DNA of 14,020 bases from Ochromonadaceae sp. CCMP2298. Lineage: Eukaryota > Sar > Synurophyceae > Ochromonadales > Ochromonadaceae. This document shows, in pieces, positions 7,680 through 14,020 of this stretch (positions within the stretch are counted from its first letter, which is position 1; every line of letters starts with the position of its first letter). Under the pieces are notes generated by a model. That model did no database searches, was not told the DNA's origin, and was given only the letters and a program-made list of their open reading frames with translations. The position numbers were made by a program, and so were the translations under genes. Location: contig MU633741.1 in the NCBI GenBank assembly GCA_026770595.1, forward strand, positions 11,914-25,933. The letters run 5' to 3'.

Positions 7680-8824
7680 ACTCAGACCCTCCCCCCCTCC
7701 AGAGAATACCCCCTAGGCCGTTGGTTCAACCACACCATCACCAAGAAGGACGAATACGTAGGCAGCAGCGCAGAGCAGCACTTCTCAGAACGCATCGCCA
7801 TAGAACAGAACAGGACTCTGAGGAGATCGGGGGTGAACGAGTTCGGCGATGAGGTATAAACCTATACTTATACATATCCCTACAACCAAATTTACACCTT
7901 ACTTATACCTTTCCTTTTTACCTACACCTCTTATAACCTCATATTATTTACCCCCCACCCCTACCCCCCCCCCACCCCCCACACACACCCAGGGCAAGAC
8001 AATAAGGCGGTTTTACAAGATGCCCGACTGCCGCAACGCCTTCAAGGTACCGAACCCTCCTTTCCATTAAAACCCCTGTCTTTTCCTTCCCTAATCTGTT
8101 TTAAATCCTATCATTAAAACCCCTGTATTTTCTTCCCTTTTTATTTTTAAAAACCCTCACTTCTCCTGCCCTAACCTGTTCAAAACCCTCTCTTCTCCCA
8201 TATCTGATCAAAACCCTCTCTTCAAGAACTACTTCTGCTGGGCCAACTTCCCCCGCTGCGACCCCACTAGAGACATGACCTACCCCATGTGCCGCTCAGG
8301 TGAGCATACTGCGAATATTGTTATCCGATCATATGCGTATCAACCCCCTTCTATACTATAATACGTATCAACCCCACTCCATACTATAATATGTATTAAC
8401 CCCCATAAAATACATCAGCGTGCGAGAATTTCTTCATTTCGTGCGGGTATGAAACGGGCCTGTGGCGGTGCGGCAAGTCGAAGTGGTTCAACGGTAAGCT
8501 ATAGCCTAATCATACACTATAGCCTAATCATACATACACTGTCACATTCACTCACACACACGCATACATACACACACACGCACACAAACACACACAGGAT
8601 ATGAGGCCGAACCGCCCTCCACAGACGCCTTTGGAAACACCTCTTATTTGCGGGACTACTTTCCGGGGCAGCCATTTAGACAGAATAAATACTCATTGGC
8701 TGGCAGTGAGCTGATCGTATGCACGCCTGCGATCGATGGGGGCGCAAGCTCTTCGCGTATATCGCATCTCACAATGGCACTCTCGGCCCTGTGTATTTTC
8801 TTCCTTTGTGTGTTTATGCAGTAG
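7067..8824 (+). CDS. Secreted Frizzled-like cysteine-rich-domain protein, probably GPI-anchored, six exons
   Basis: The exons are 7067-7252, 7686-7853, 7993-8046, 8227-8299, 8419-8493 and 8598-8824. Introns 1-3 are phase 0 and introns 4-5 phase 1. The product is 260 aa. An in-frame TAG at 7025-7027 fixes the start. Residues 1-20 are a hydrophobic signal peptide (HLVLLLALHVNLLH). A Frizzled/CRD-like domain follows with Cys at 31, 48, 57, 131, 140, 147, 158, 162, 169 and 178. The segment with FCWANFPRC, MCRSACENFFISC and LWRC is the classic CRD core. Sequons NHT (77), NRT (104) and NTS (199) fit an extracellular protein. The C-terminus has a last Cys (227), a small-residue stretch GGASSS (233-238) and a hydrophobic tail ending in FFLCVFMQ. 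This is the pattern of a GPI-attachment signal. There is no seven-helix region, so it is not a Frizzled receptor. Ligand unknown. Confidence 0.85.
7374..7455 (+). repeat. G-rich telomere-like repeats in intron 1
   Basis: A degenerate series of GGGGTTAGGGGGTTAGGAGG-like units (TTAGGG, GGTTGGGG and GGTGAGG variants) lies in intron 1 of the Frizzled-like gene. It has many G-runs and could form G-quadruplexes. Its strand polarity is opposite to that of the C-rich repeats found in most other introns here. Confidence 0.6.
7640..7676 (+). repeat. Uninterrupted poly-C tract of 37 bases
   Basis: Thirty-seven consecutive C residues lie just before the TCCACTCAG acceptor of intron 1 in the Frizzled-like gene, preceded by about 120 bp of CT-rich sequence. 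It probably serves as an extreme polypyrimidine tract. Its exact length should be treated as uncertain because long homopolymers are prone to sequencing and assembly error. Confidence 0.85.
8335..8410 (+). repeat. Intron 4 of the Frizzled-like gene: two ATAATAcGTATyAACCCC units
   Basis: Three degenerate copies of CGTATCAACCCC or TGTATTAACCCC are joined by CTATACTATAAT-like spacers, period about 32-34 bp, close to the ACATCAG acceptor. The unit matches intron 4 of the opposite-strand PH/dysferlin gene when each is read in its own sense direction. Confidence 0.65.
8500..8597 (+). repeat. Intron 5 of the Frizzled-like gene: duplicated 17-mer and CA-repeat
   Basis: TATAGCCTAATCATACA occurs twice in tandem at about 8502-8535. 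An interrupted (CA)n microsatellite follows and runs to the acceptor CACAG at 8593-8597. Confidence 0.7.
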
Positions 8825-9221
8825 TTGACGCGTAGAAAATAGCAAATAGTGGAGCGTATAAAACATAAAGCTTGAACAATTGTCATACAGTACAAGCCTT
8901 TAGTTGTTCCTGTTCGTTTCTTGTTAGGACAGACAGGGGACTATTCCCCTTATGATATTATGTGAAGGGGACTTTCCCCTTTGACGGTTTCGGATCGCCG
9001 AAAGCTTATTTTTTTGGGTGTCTTGTGGTGCAAGAAGATGTGGGCAGATTGATGCTCTCTCATCTGCCTGTCTGTGGCGTCCGTCATTCACCGCGTCTGC
9101 CACAAGCTCCGACCCTGGTGTGAGGGACTGATCGTCACCGGAGGCACAGAAACGCTCACAGGAAGGACAGGAAACTGGGGTACTGGTACAATCGGAGCAT
9201 CTGTGGATACAGTGATAGATA
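8825..9221. other. Intergenic region with a run of three hairpins
   Basis: This separates the Frizzled-like and coiled-coil genes (tandem, plus strand). No gene is seen. Three compact inverted repeats occur within 70 bp: 8935-8950 (AGGGGA, loop CTAT, TCCCCT), 8965-8981 (AAGGGGA, loop CTT, TCCCCTT) and 8988-9003 (TTTCGG, loop ATCG, CCGAAA). A T-run follows at about 9007-9015. They could be 3'-UTR or terminator structures of the Frizzled-like gene. The second half (9016-9221) is GC-rich and presumably holds the promoter or 5' UTR of the next gene; it includes a 7-bp inverted repeat GGCAGAT/ATCTGCC. Confidence 0.5.
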
Positions 9222-12200
9222 ATGGAAATTCTATTTTCTGTAGAGAACTTTGAGGAGGGTGCGGGGGCCTATAGAGAGATCAGCTCTCCGCGCACGTTGG
9301 AGGCATGTCTGCGCAGTGGCCTGGATCCTGCGGAGCTGTACCCGAAGCAGAAGCAGGAGTTCATGAACAAGACGTACACGGCGCAGATGCTGGATATAAA
9401 GTACTCCACCTTCGAGAAGAAGCGTGCAGACAAAATAATCTCGGTGAAGGCGGAGCGCAACTCGATCATTCAGTACATGGAGAAGAAGTGGATGCAGACA
9501 ACGGGTAGCGCGGGAGAGCGGCCGCCCTCCCCGAACACTCTCGCATTGCAGACCAAGCAAGCCGAGATGGACAACTCGAATAATTTGCTGGAGCAGGAGG
9601 AGAAGCGCATAGACGCGCTGCGCAAGAGGCAGGAGAAGGAGATGTCGAAGATCGTGGAGAGGGAGCAGACGCTGGCCACGCTGCAGCAGAAGATCAAGAG
9701 GTCCGAGGAGGAGGAGCTGAAGAAGAGGAAGATCCATGATAAAAAGGTAAGTCTACCCCAAACCATGACCCTAGCACTCATACTGACCCTAACCACTCGC
9801 CCTTAACTCATAACACTTACCCGAACACTGTCCATAACCCATAAACATAACCCATAACCCATAACCCTAACACCAACACCAACACCAACACACCCTAACC
9901 CATTACCTTTTACCCCAACCCCCCCATAGGTCGCAGAGGAGCGTGTAGCGGGTGAGAAGAGGAAGCAGCAGCGCGTTTTGGAATTGAAGCGCCTGGAGCA
10001 GGAGGAGGCAGAGAAGAAGAGAGACATTGCGCGCAGGGACGCGGCAGTGGCAGACAAGCTGCAGAAGAGGAGGCTGCAGATGGAGCAGGAGATCAAGAAG
10101 GAGGTACGGTACTTTATCGTATTAAACCCCCACTCTCTATGGCGTATATGTGTATTAAACCCCCGCTCTCTATGGAGTATATGTGTATTAAACCCCCATT
10201 CTCTCCCTACTCTCTCCCCACTCTCTACCCCCCACTCTCGTCACACAGGCGCGCATGAACGACGAGGAGCGCAAGCACAAGGTGGAGGAGTCCCGTAAGA
10301 AGACAGAGGTAAGGGGGGGGAAGGGGGGCGGTTGGATATGTTTAATAGGACGTACACTCAAATACCCTCCCACACGCAAACACTCACTCTTATACACTCA
10401 CTCTTATACACTCACTAATAAACCCACTACCCCACCCAATACATCCATTACATCCATTACATCCATTACACACAAACATATCCGTTACACCCCAATAGGC
10501 GCTGATGAAGGCGCAGGAGGACCAGGCGGAGGTGAACCGCATGAAGGTACCCCCCCCCCACCCTCTCTATACACATATTAAACCCCTTCTATCTATGCTA
10601 TACACATATAAAACCCACCCTCTCTATACACATATTCAAGCCCTTCTTCGTATTAAACCCCTATTAAACCCCTATTAAACCTATTAAACCCCTTTTCTTG
10701 AAGATGATCGAGAGGGAGGTGCGCATCATGACGCAGCTGGAGAACAAAAAAGAGGCCAAGAAGGAAGAGGTACAGAACCGTCATCCGTCTTCTAAACCTT
10801 ATTCTTTCATTGTCATTAGTGTCTTTTTTACTGTCTTTTCATTGTCTTTTTACTGTCTTCTAACCCCCTCACACCACCACCTCTGTTTAACGTCTCTTCA
10901 GGTGGCCCACCAGAGGGAGGTGGCTACCAAGCGCATCGCCGAGGCGCTGGAGAAGTACTACGAGCTGCACGCGAAGAAGAAGGCCGACTTCGGCAAGAGG
11001 CAGGTGGAGGCGGCAGTCAGGGCCAAGGAGCACGAGATGCTGGAGAGAGAGAGGCTCAAAAAGCAGGTGCGTATTTAACTCTGTCTAACTGTATCTGTAT
11101 CTTTATCGTATTTTTACTATATCTTACCCCCCCCCCCACACACACACACACTACTGTCTTTTCACACCACCTCTTTTATGTCTTTTTACTCTACTTTAAA
11201 TCCCCCCCACTCTCTTTTCACACAAACCTCTTTAATGTATGTTCGCTGTCTTTTTACTGTATTTCTGCTGCCTTTCAACCCAGGTGGATGATCGGGACAA
11301 GCGGAATAAGCAGCGCATGAATCGGCTCATCGATGCCTACAAGGGCCGCTCAGAGCACCGCAAAAGTATCGTGGACAGGCGCAATATGAAGGACACGGTG
11401 TTCGGGACGGTGCAGGAGGTACGTATGCATGCGTATTGTTATGTTATATTTGGTATTTAGTATGTATATCATGTTCGGTATTTATTATGTTGTAGTATTT
11501 ATTATATTATGCACGTGTGTAGGTCTATTTAGCGCCCACTAACCCTCACCCCTCACCCCCCACCCCTCACCCCTAATAACCCGACCCTCTGTCCCACACC
11601 TATTAAACCCACCCTGACCATGTCATAAACACCTATTAAACCCCTCAGGAGATGCACCACACGGTGGCTCTGATGAAGTTCACCTCGGAGCTGAAGCTGA
11701 GGGACAAGCTGGACAACGTAGAGGTGCGCACAAATATTCATATATATATACGCACAAATATACACATATACTGATATATACAAATATATATATACACATA
11801 CATGTTCAATGTATACACAAATGCATACACAAATACATGCATATAAATACATATATACACGTTCACATCAACACGTAAATGTATACACACAAACTCTTAA
11901 CAAACACACTCACAACATTCTCATAACACAATCATAACATACACACACCCACACCCCCACAGCGCGTGGCTCGCATGAACGAGTTCAAGCGCCTGCAGAC
12001 GCTGCAGCGCATCGAGCAGATGGACCTGCGCTACGAGGAGATACACATGCACAGAGATTCGGTAGGTCGAATCGCACAAGAGACGTCTTTGTATCTGTCT
12101 TTTTCATTTTTTTTGACTTTTTATGTGATTCCCCTGGACCCAAATCTGGTCTTTTCACCCAACATCCGCCAACTGATGTTTTTTCTAAAACCCCCTTTTG

Positions 12201-12436
12201 TATGGTTTATCTTATTCGGTCTGGACGCCTCTCAGCTGCTCAAGAAGCACGCAGAGGAGGGGAAGCAGTCGCTTATCCGAAAACACGAGATTTCCGACGC
12301 GATGGAGCGCATGCGAATGTCCAACGATTTCACCCTGCTGGACAAGCTGTTCGTCAACAAGGCCAAGAAGGGCGAGAAGAAGGGGGAGAAGACAGAGGAG
12401 CTGGACGGCGACGAGCGGCTCAACCAGACCATATAG
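9222..12436 (+). CDS. Long coiled-coil protein with an SPRTLEAC N-terminal module, ten exons (possible ciliary protein)
   Basis: The exons are 9222-9746, 9930-10103, 10249-10308, 10499-10546, 10704-10769, 10902-11066, 11284-11418, 11649-11723, 11963-12061 and 12236-12436. All nine introns are phase 0 and the product is 515 aa. An in-frame TAG at 9216-9218 supports the ATG. Residues 21-90 form a conserved-looking module, SPRTLEACLRSGLDPAELY followed by YSTFEKKRADKI and a KAERNSII segment. It resembles the N-terminus of vertebrate CCDC177 and of many uncharacterised coiled-coil proteins of flagellated protists (family knowledge, moderate certainty). Residues about 110-450 are almost continuous Lys/Glu/Arg/Gln-rich heptad-like helix (LKRLEQEEAEKKRDI type). 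The tail (about 450-515) contains FTLLDKLFVNKAKKG and then a charged KKGEKKGEK end. No signal peptide or membrane segment is present. An axonemal or basal-body structural role is plausible but inferred only from family resemblance. Confidence 0.83.
9747..9929 (+). repeat. Intron 1 of the coiled-coil gene: CCCTAA/CCATAA-like series
   Basis: This 183-bp intron (GTAAGT to CCATAG) is a degenerate chain of ACCCTAAC, ACCCATAA and ACACCAACACC units, resembling telomeric C-strand repeat without being perfect. Confidence 0.55.
10104..10248 (+). repeat. Intron 2 of the coiled-coil gene: three TATTAAACCCCC units
   Basis: GTATTAAACCCCC occurs three times in sense orientation, at about 10120, 10154 and 10186. 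The copies are separated by CTCTCTATGG and GTATATGT spacers, with a period of about 33 bp. A CT-rich tract leads to the ACACAG acceptor. Confidence 0.75.
10309..10498 (+). repeat. Intron 3 of the coiled-coil gene: short tandem repeats
   Basis: This 190-bp intron starts with GTAAGG and a G-run. It contains two tandem copies of CACTCTTATACACT at about 10384-10410 and three copies of a 9-bp CATCCATTA-type unit near 10442-10468, then ends CCCAATAG. Confidence 0.65.
10547..10703 (+). repeat. Intron 4 of the coiled-coil gene: dense TATTAAACCC cluster
   Basis: Between the GTACCC donor and an unusual TTGAAG acceptor lie several TATTAAACCCC copies. Four are packed almost back to back near 10648-10692. 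Upstream copies are separated by CTCTCTATACACA. This is the densest cluster of the family in the window. Confidence 0.75.
11067..11283 (+). repeat. Intron 6 of the coiled-coil gene: repeated CTTTTTACTGTAT-like blocks
   Basis: This 217-bp intron is T/C-rich, with recurring TCTTTTTACT and TCTTTTCACAC blocks, a C-run and a short (CA)n at about 11127-11150. The neighbouring intron 5 (10770-10901) shares the TCTTTTTACTGTCTTT motif, so the two introns appear related. Confidence 0.55.
11419..11648 (+). repeat. Intron 7 of the coiled-coil gene: mixed repeats ending in TATTAAACCC units
   Basis: The 5' half has TATTTATTATGT-like AT-rich repeats and the middle has ACCCCTCACCCC repeats. The 3' end has two CCTATTAAACCC copies, the last reaching to within about 10 nt of the CTCAG acceptor. 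Confidence 0.65.
11724..11962 (+). repeat. Intron 8 of the coiled-coil gene: AT-rich ACAAATATA/CATACACA satellite
   Basis: This 239-bp intron is mostly alternating purine-pyrimidine sequence (ATATATATAC, CACAAATATACAC, CATAACACA). It is unlike the C-rich repeats of the other introns and ends in CCCCCACAG. Confidence 0.7.
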
Positions 12437-12547
12437 TTCGGTTGGCTTTTTTAGTTCGGTAATAACAAGTTAGTTTTTGCATTTTAAACCCATTTTTCGG
12501 ACACCGAAAAAAGGCTGAAAAATAAAAAATCTCTCTGGAACAAAAGG
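12437..12547 (+). terminator. 3' region of the coiled-coil gene with hairpin and poly(A)-like signal
   Basis: TAGTTCGGT occurs twice just after the stop, at 12434 and about 12453. A perfect hairpin follows at 12493-12511 (TTTTTCGG, loop ACA, CCGAAAAA), with AATAAA at 12521-12526. This order (stop, hairpin, AATAAA) fits a 3' UTR and cleavage site. The assignment is inferred. Confidence 0.5.
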
Positions 12548-12930
12548 CACCCCCCCCACCATATTTGGGCGCGTTTAAGGTGTGGGGATGGTAAATTTCG
12601 ATATTAAAACCACATGTTTGAGGCCATAGAACGATATTATACTCGTTAATAAGAAACGTTTAGCACAGTAATATGATTACTGCACATCTTATGGGCTAGT
12701 GTCATATAGCCAGATTTGCTTTTAAAGGTATAAATATAGTCGAGGTCTAGCTATATGGCACTAGCCTATAAGATGTGCAGTTATTATTTTACTGTGCTAA
12801 AAGTTTCTTATCGACGGGCATTACATCGTTCTATTTCCTCTTTATGTGCTTCTAATGTCAAAATTTACCCTCCTCACCCGCCAAACGCGCCCAAATACTG
12901 GGCGTGATATTATTGGGGGGGGGGGGGGTG
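12548..12930. mobile_element. 383-bp imperfect palindrome, MITE-like or foldback element
   Basis: Left arm 12562-12714 and right arm 12746-12897 are inverted copies of about 150 nt around a 31-nt loop. Matching blocks include TATTTGGGCGCGTTT, GGTAAATTT, ATAGAACGAT, AATAAGAAAC or GATAAGAAAC, TTTAGCACAGTAA, CTGCACATCTTAT and GGCTAGTG, all confirmed by reverse-complementing the right arm. The outer ends are CACCCCCCCC (12548) and a 14-G run ending GGTG (12930), so they are also complementary. The right end carries an extra stretch of about 15 nt. There is no ORF, and arm divergence of roughly 20 to 25 percent (by eye) suggests an old insertion. No convincing target-site duplication is visible. 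A non-autonomous foldback transposon or a dsRNA-producing hairpin locus would both fit. Confidence 0.7.
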
Positions 12931-13028
12931 TTAGCTTCTCTTCCGATCGAAAATTTTTGCCCACCCATCTTCAATCTGTGGCTATCTGCTCACATTTACC
13001 CCAGTTGGAGTCACACAATTGTAATTGG

Positions 13029-14020
13029 ATGAGCCTATCCTCGGCCTATCACACGCTCATCAAGATGATGAGCCCCTCCTCCACAGAGCAGACCTCACTG
13101 GACCTGGTGCTGGAGAAATCCCGACTCACAGCGGCGCAGCTGACGGCCGAGCAGGCAAAGACACAGGCGAGCTGGAGTATGGACCTGCGCGAGGAACAGG
13201 GCAAGAGCGGCCTGATCCACCGGCTGTTCGTTAAGTCCAAGGCGGAGATCGCCGAGGGCGACGGGTACGGCGCGCGGGTGGGGTGGGTGCTCACACCCGA
13301 CGCGCCGGAATGCATGGTTTGTTCGGAGGTGTTGGGGATATTTTTATGGCCGCACCACTGCAGGAGCTGCGGTGACGTGGTATGCGCGGCGTGCAGCGTG
13401 ACGGGTCTGGTGGCGGGCGTCCCCGGGGCGCAGAGGATTTGCACCCGCAGCGGGTGTGCTGAGGCTGCTGCTGCCGAGGAGAAGTCTTTTTTGGAGGCCC
13501 AGGCTGTGGCGGAGGCTGCTGCTGCCGAGGCTGCTGATATTGCTGCTGCTGCTGCTGCCGAGGCCGCTGCTGTGGCTGCTGCTGATGCGGCCGCCGAGGC
13601 GGAGATTGCTGCTGTCGCTACTGCGGCCGCTGTACAGGCGGCTTTGGATGCTGTGGTGGCGGCCGAGGCTGCTGCTGCTACTGCTGCTGAGGCAGAGGCT
13701 GCGGCGGAGACTGCATCTGCCGAGGCAGAGACTGCTACTGCTGCTATTGCTATTGCTGCTAAGAAGGAGGCGGAGGCGGAGGCAGAGGCGACGGAGGCTG
13801 CAGCTGCGGCGGCTCTGGCCGAGGCAGGTGTGGAGACTGCTGCTGCTGCTGCTGCTGTGGCAGAGGATGCCGCTGTTGCTGATGCTCCTGCTGAGATCAC
13901 AGCGGTCGAGCCTGCCGCAGGGGTAGAGGCAGAGGCAGAGGGGGAGGTAGAGGTGGGGGCAGAGGCGGAGGGTGCCGTGACAAAGACTGAGTCTGAGGGG
14001 GGTAAGAAGAAGGGGAAGAG
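13029..14020 (+). CDS. FYVE-type zinc-finger protein with long Ala/Glu-rich tail (3' end beyond window)
   Basis: The frame is open from an ATG at 13029 to the window end (330 codons plus 2 nt). Residues 1-94 show no known domain. A FYVE/FYVE-related finger spans residues 95-143: C95xxC98, C111 and C114 in WPHHCRSCG, C119xxC122, then C138 and C143. This gives eight metal ligands. The HHCRxCG core agrees with the FYVE RHHCRxCG motif, but the basic patch is partly lost (PHHCR instead of RRHHCR), so PtdIns3P binding is not assured. After residue 143 the protein is almost pure Ala with Glu, Asp, Thr and Val. The start is uncertain: the frame stays open upstream, and TTTACCCCAG at 12995-13004 is a good splice acceptor that would add eight residues from an upstream exon. 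A GTAAGA at 14002 could be a donor. A membrane-recruited endosomal factor is possible. Confidence 0.75.
   Translation, partial: MSLSSAYHTLIKMMSPSSTEQTSLDLVLEKSRLTAAQLTAEQAKTQASWSMDLREEQGKSGLIHRLFVKSKAEIAEGDGYGARVGWVLTPDAPECMVCSEVLGIFLWPHHCRSCGDVVCAACSVTGLVAGVPGAQRICTRSGCAEAAAAEEKSFLEAQAVAEAAAAEAADIAAAAAAEAAAVAAADAAAEAEIAAVATAAAVQAALDAVVAAEAAAATAAEAEAAAETASAEAETATAAIAIAAKKEAEAEAEATEAAAAAALAEAGVETAAAAAAVAEDAAVADAPAEITAVEPAAGVEAEAEGEVEVGAEAEGAVTKTESEGGKKKGK
13455..13880 (+). repeat. GCT/GCC-rich coding trinucleotide repeat (poly-Ala/Glu)
   Basis: Long runs of GCTGCTGCTGCC with GAG or GAT interruptions encode the Ala-rich tail of the FYVE protein. The same DNA gives long open frames in other phases and on the other strand (Leu/Arg-rich, Ser/Ala-rich). 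These are by-products of the repeat. Its length is likely polymorphic. Confidence 0.85.

Noticed and set aside
120-8040. Identical 14-mer ACTGCCGCAACGCC at 120-133 and 8027-8040, encoding CRNA in both genes
   Set aside because: The flanking sequence shows no similarity, so this looks like coincidence rather than a shared domain or conversion tract.
8656-8895. Minus-strand frame of 79 codons antisense to the last Frizzled-like exon
   Set aside because: It overlaps the well-supported C-terminal exon encoding the GPI-type tail and has no recognisable features.
8971-8980. GGGGACTTTCC as a true NF-kappaB site
   Set aside because: There is no reason to expect a Rel-family factor in this organism; the palindromic hairpin pattern explains it better.
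12915-12949. Poly-G followed by CTCTTCCGATC, resembling the end of a sequencing adapter
   Set aside because: Only 11 nt match and the sequence flows into the following region; the poly-G also mirrors the C-run at the other end of the palindrome. Chance is likelier, though read-level checking would settle it.
13049-13926. Long Ser/Ala-rich minus-strand and Leu/Arg-rich plus-strand frames
   Set aside because: They arise from the GCT/CTG trinucleotide repeat. Only the phase starting at 13029 carries the FYVE finger.

Overview
The window is nuclear DNA from a eukaryotic protist. Coding sequence is GC-rich and cut by many short GT-AG introns (97 to 433 bp). The introns are filled with low-complexity, often tandemly repeated sequence, quite unlike the exons. 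The gene set (Frizzled-type cysteine-rich domain, dysferlin domain, FYVE finger, MORN repeats, RWDD3-like protein, a long ciliary-style coiled coil) is broadly eukaryotic. A stramenopile-like alga or related protist is my best inference, but the sequence does not prove it.

Layout from left to right. (1) 114-485, plus strand: the last two exons of a probable membrane protein. (2) 827-1795, minus: an intronless RWDD3/RSUME-like gene. (3) 2042-2503, plus: a small intronless MORN-repeat protein, divergent from gene 2. (4) 2845-6514, minus: a six-exon gene for an 895-residue PH-PH-dysferlin-domain protein. (5) 7067-8824, plus: a six-exon gene for a 260-residue secreted, probably GPI-anchored Frizzled-like protein, divergent from gene 4. 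(6) 9222-12436, plus: a ten-exon gene for a 515-residue coiled-coil protein. (7) 12548-12930: a 383-bp imperfect palindrome resembling a MITE (non-autonomous foldback element). (8) 13029 to the window end, plus: a FYVE-finger protein with a long Ala/Glu-rich tail, cut by the window edge.

The genes do not form an operon and there is no sign that they share one pathway. Two have phosphoinositide or membrane-binding modules (PH/dysferlin and FYVE), one faces the cell surface (Frizzled-like), and one may be axonemal.

The most unusual pattern is in the introns. A degenerate unit of about 24 to 35 bp, built around TATTAAACCC with pyrimidine-rich flanks, recurs in introns of at least four genes. 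It lies in the sense orientation of its host gene even when neighbouring genes are on opposite strands, and it is nearly absent between genes. Intron phase is also strikingly uniform inside single genes: all phase 1 in the PH gene, all phase 0 in the coiled-coil gene.

Exon borders were deduced by eye from splice signals and reading-frame continuity. They have not been checked against transcripts.
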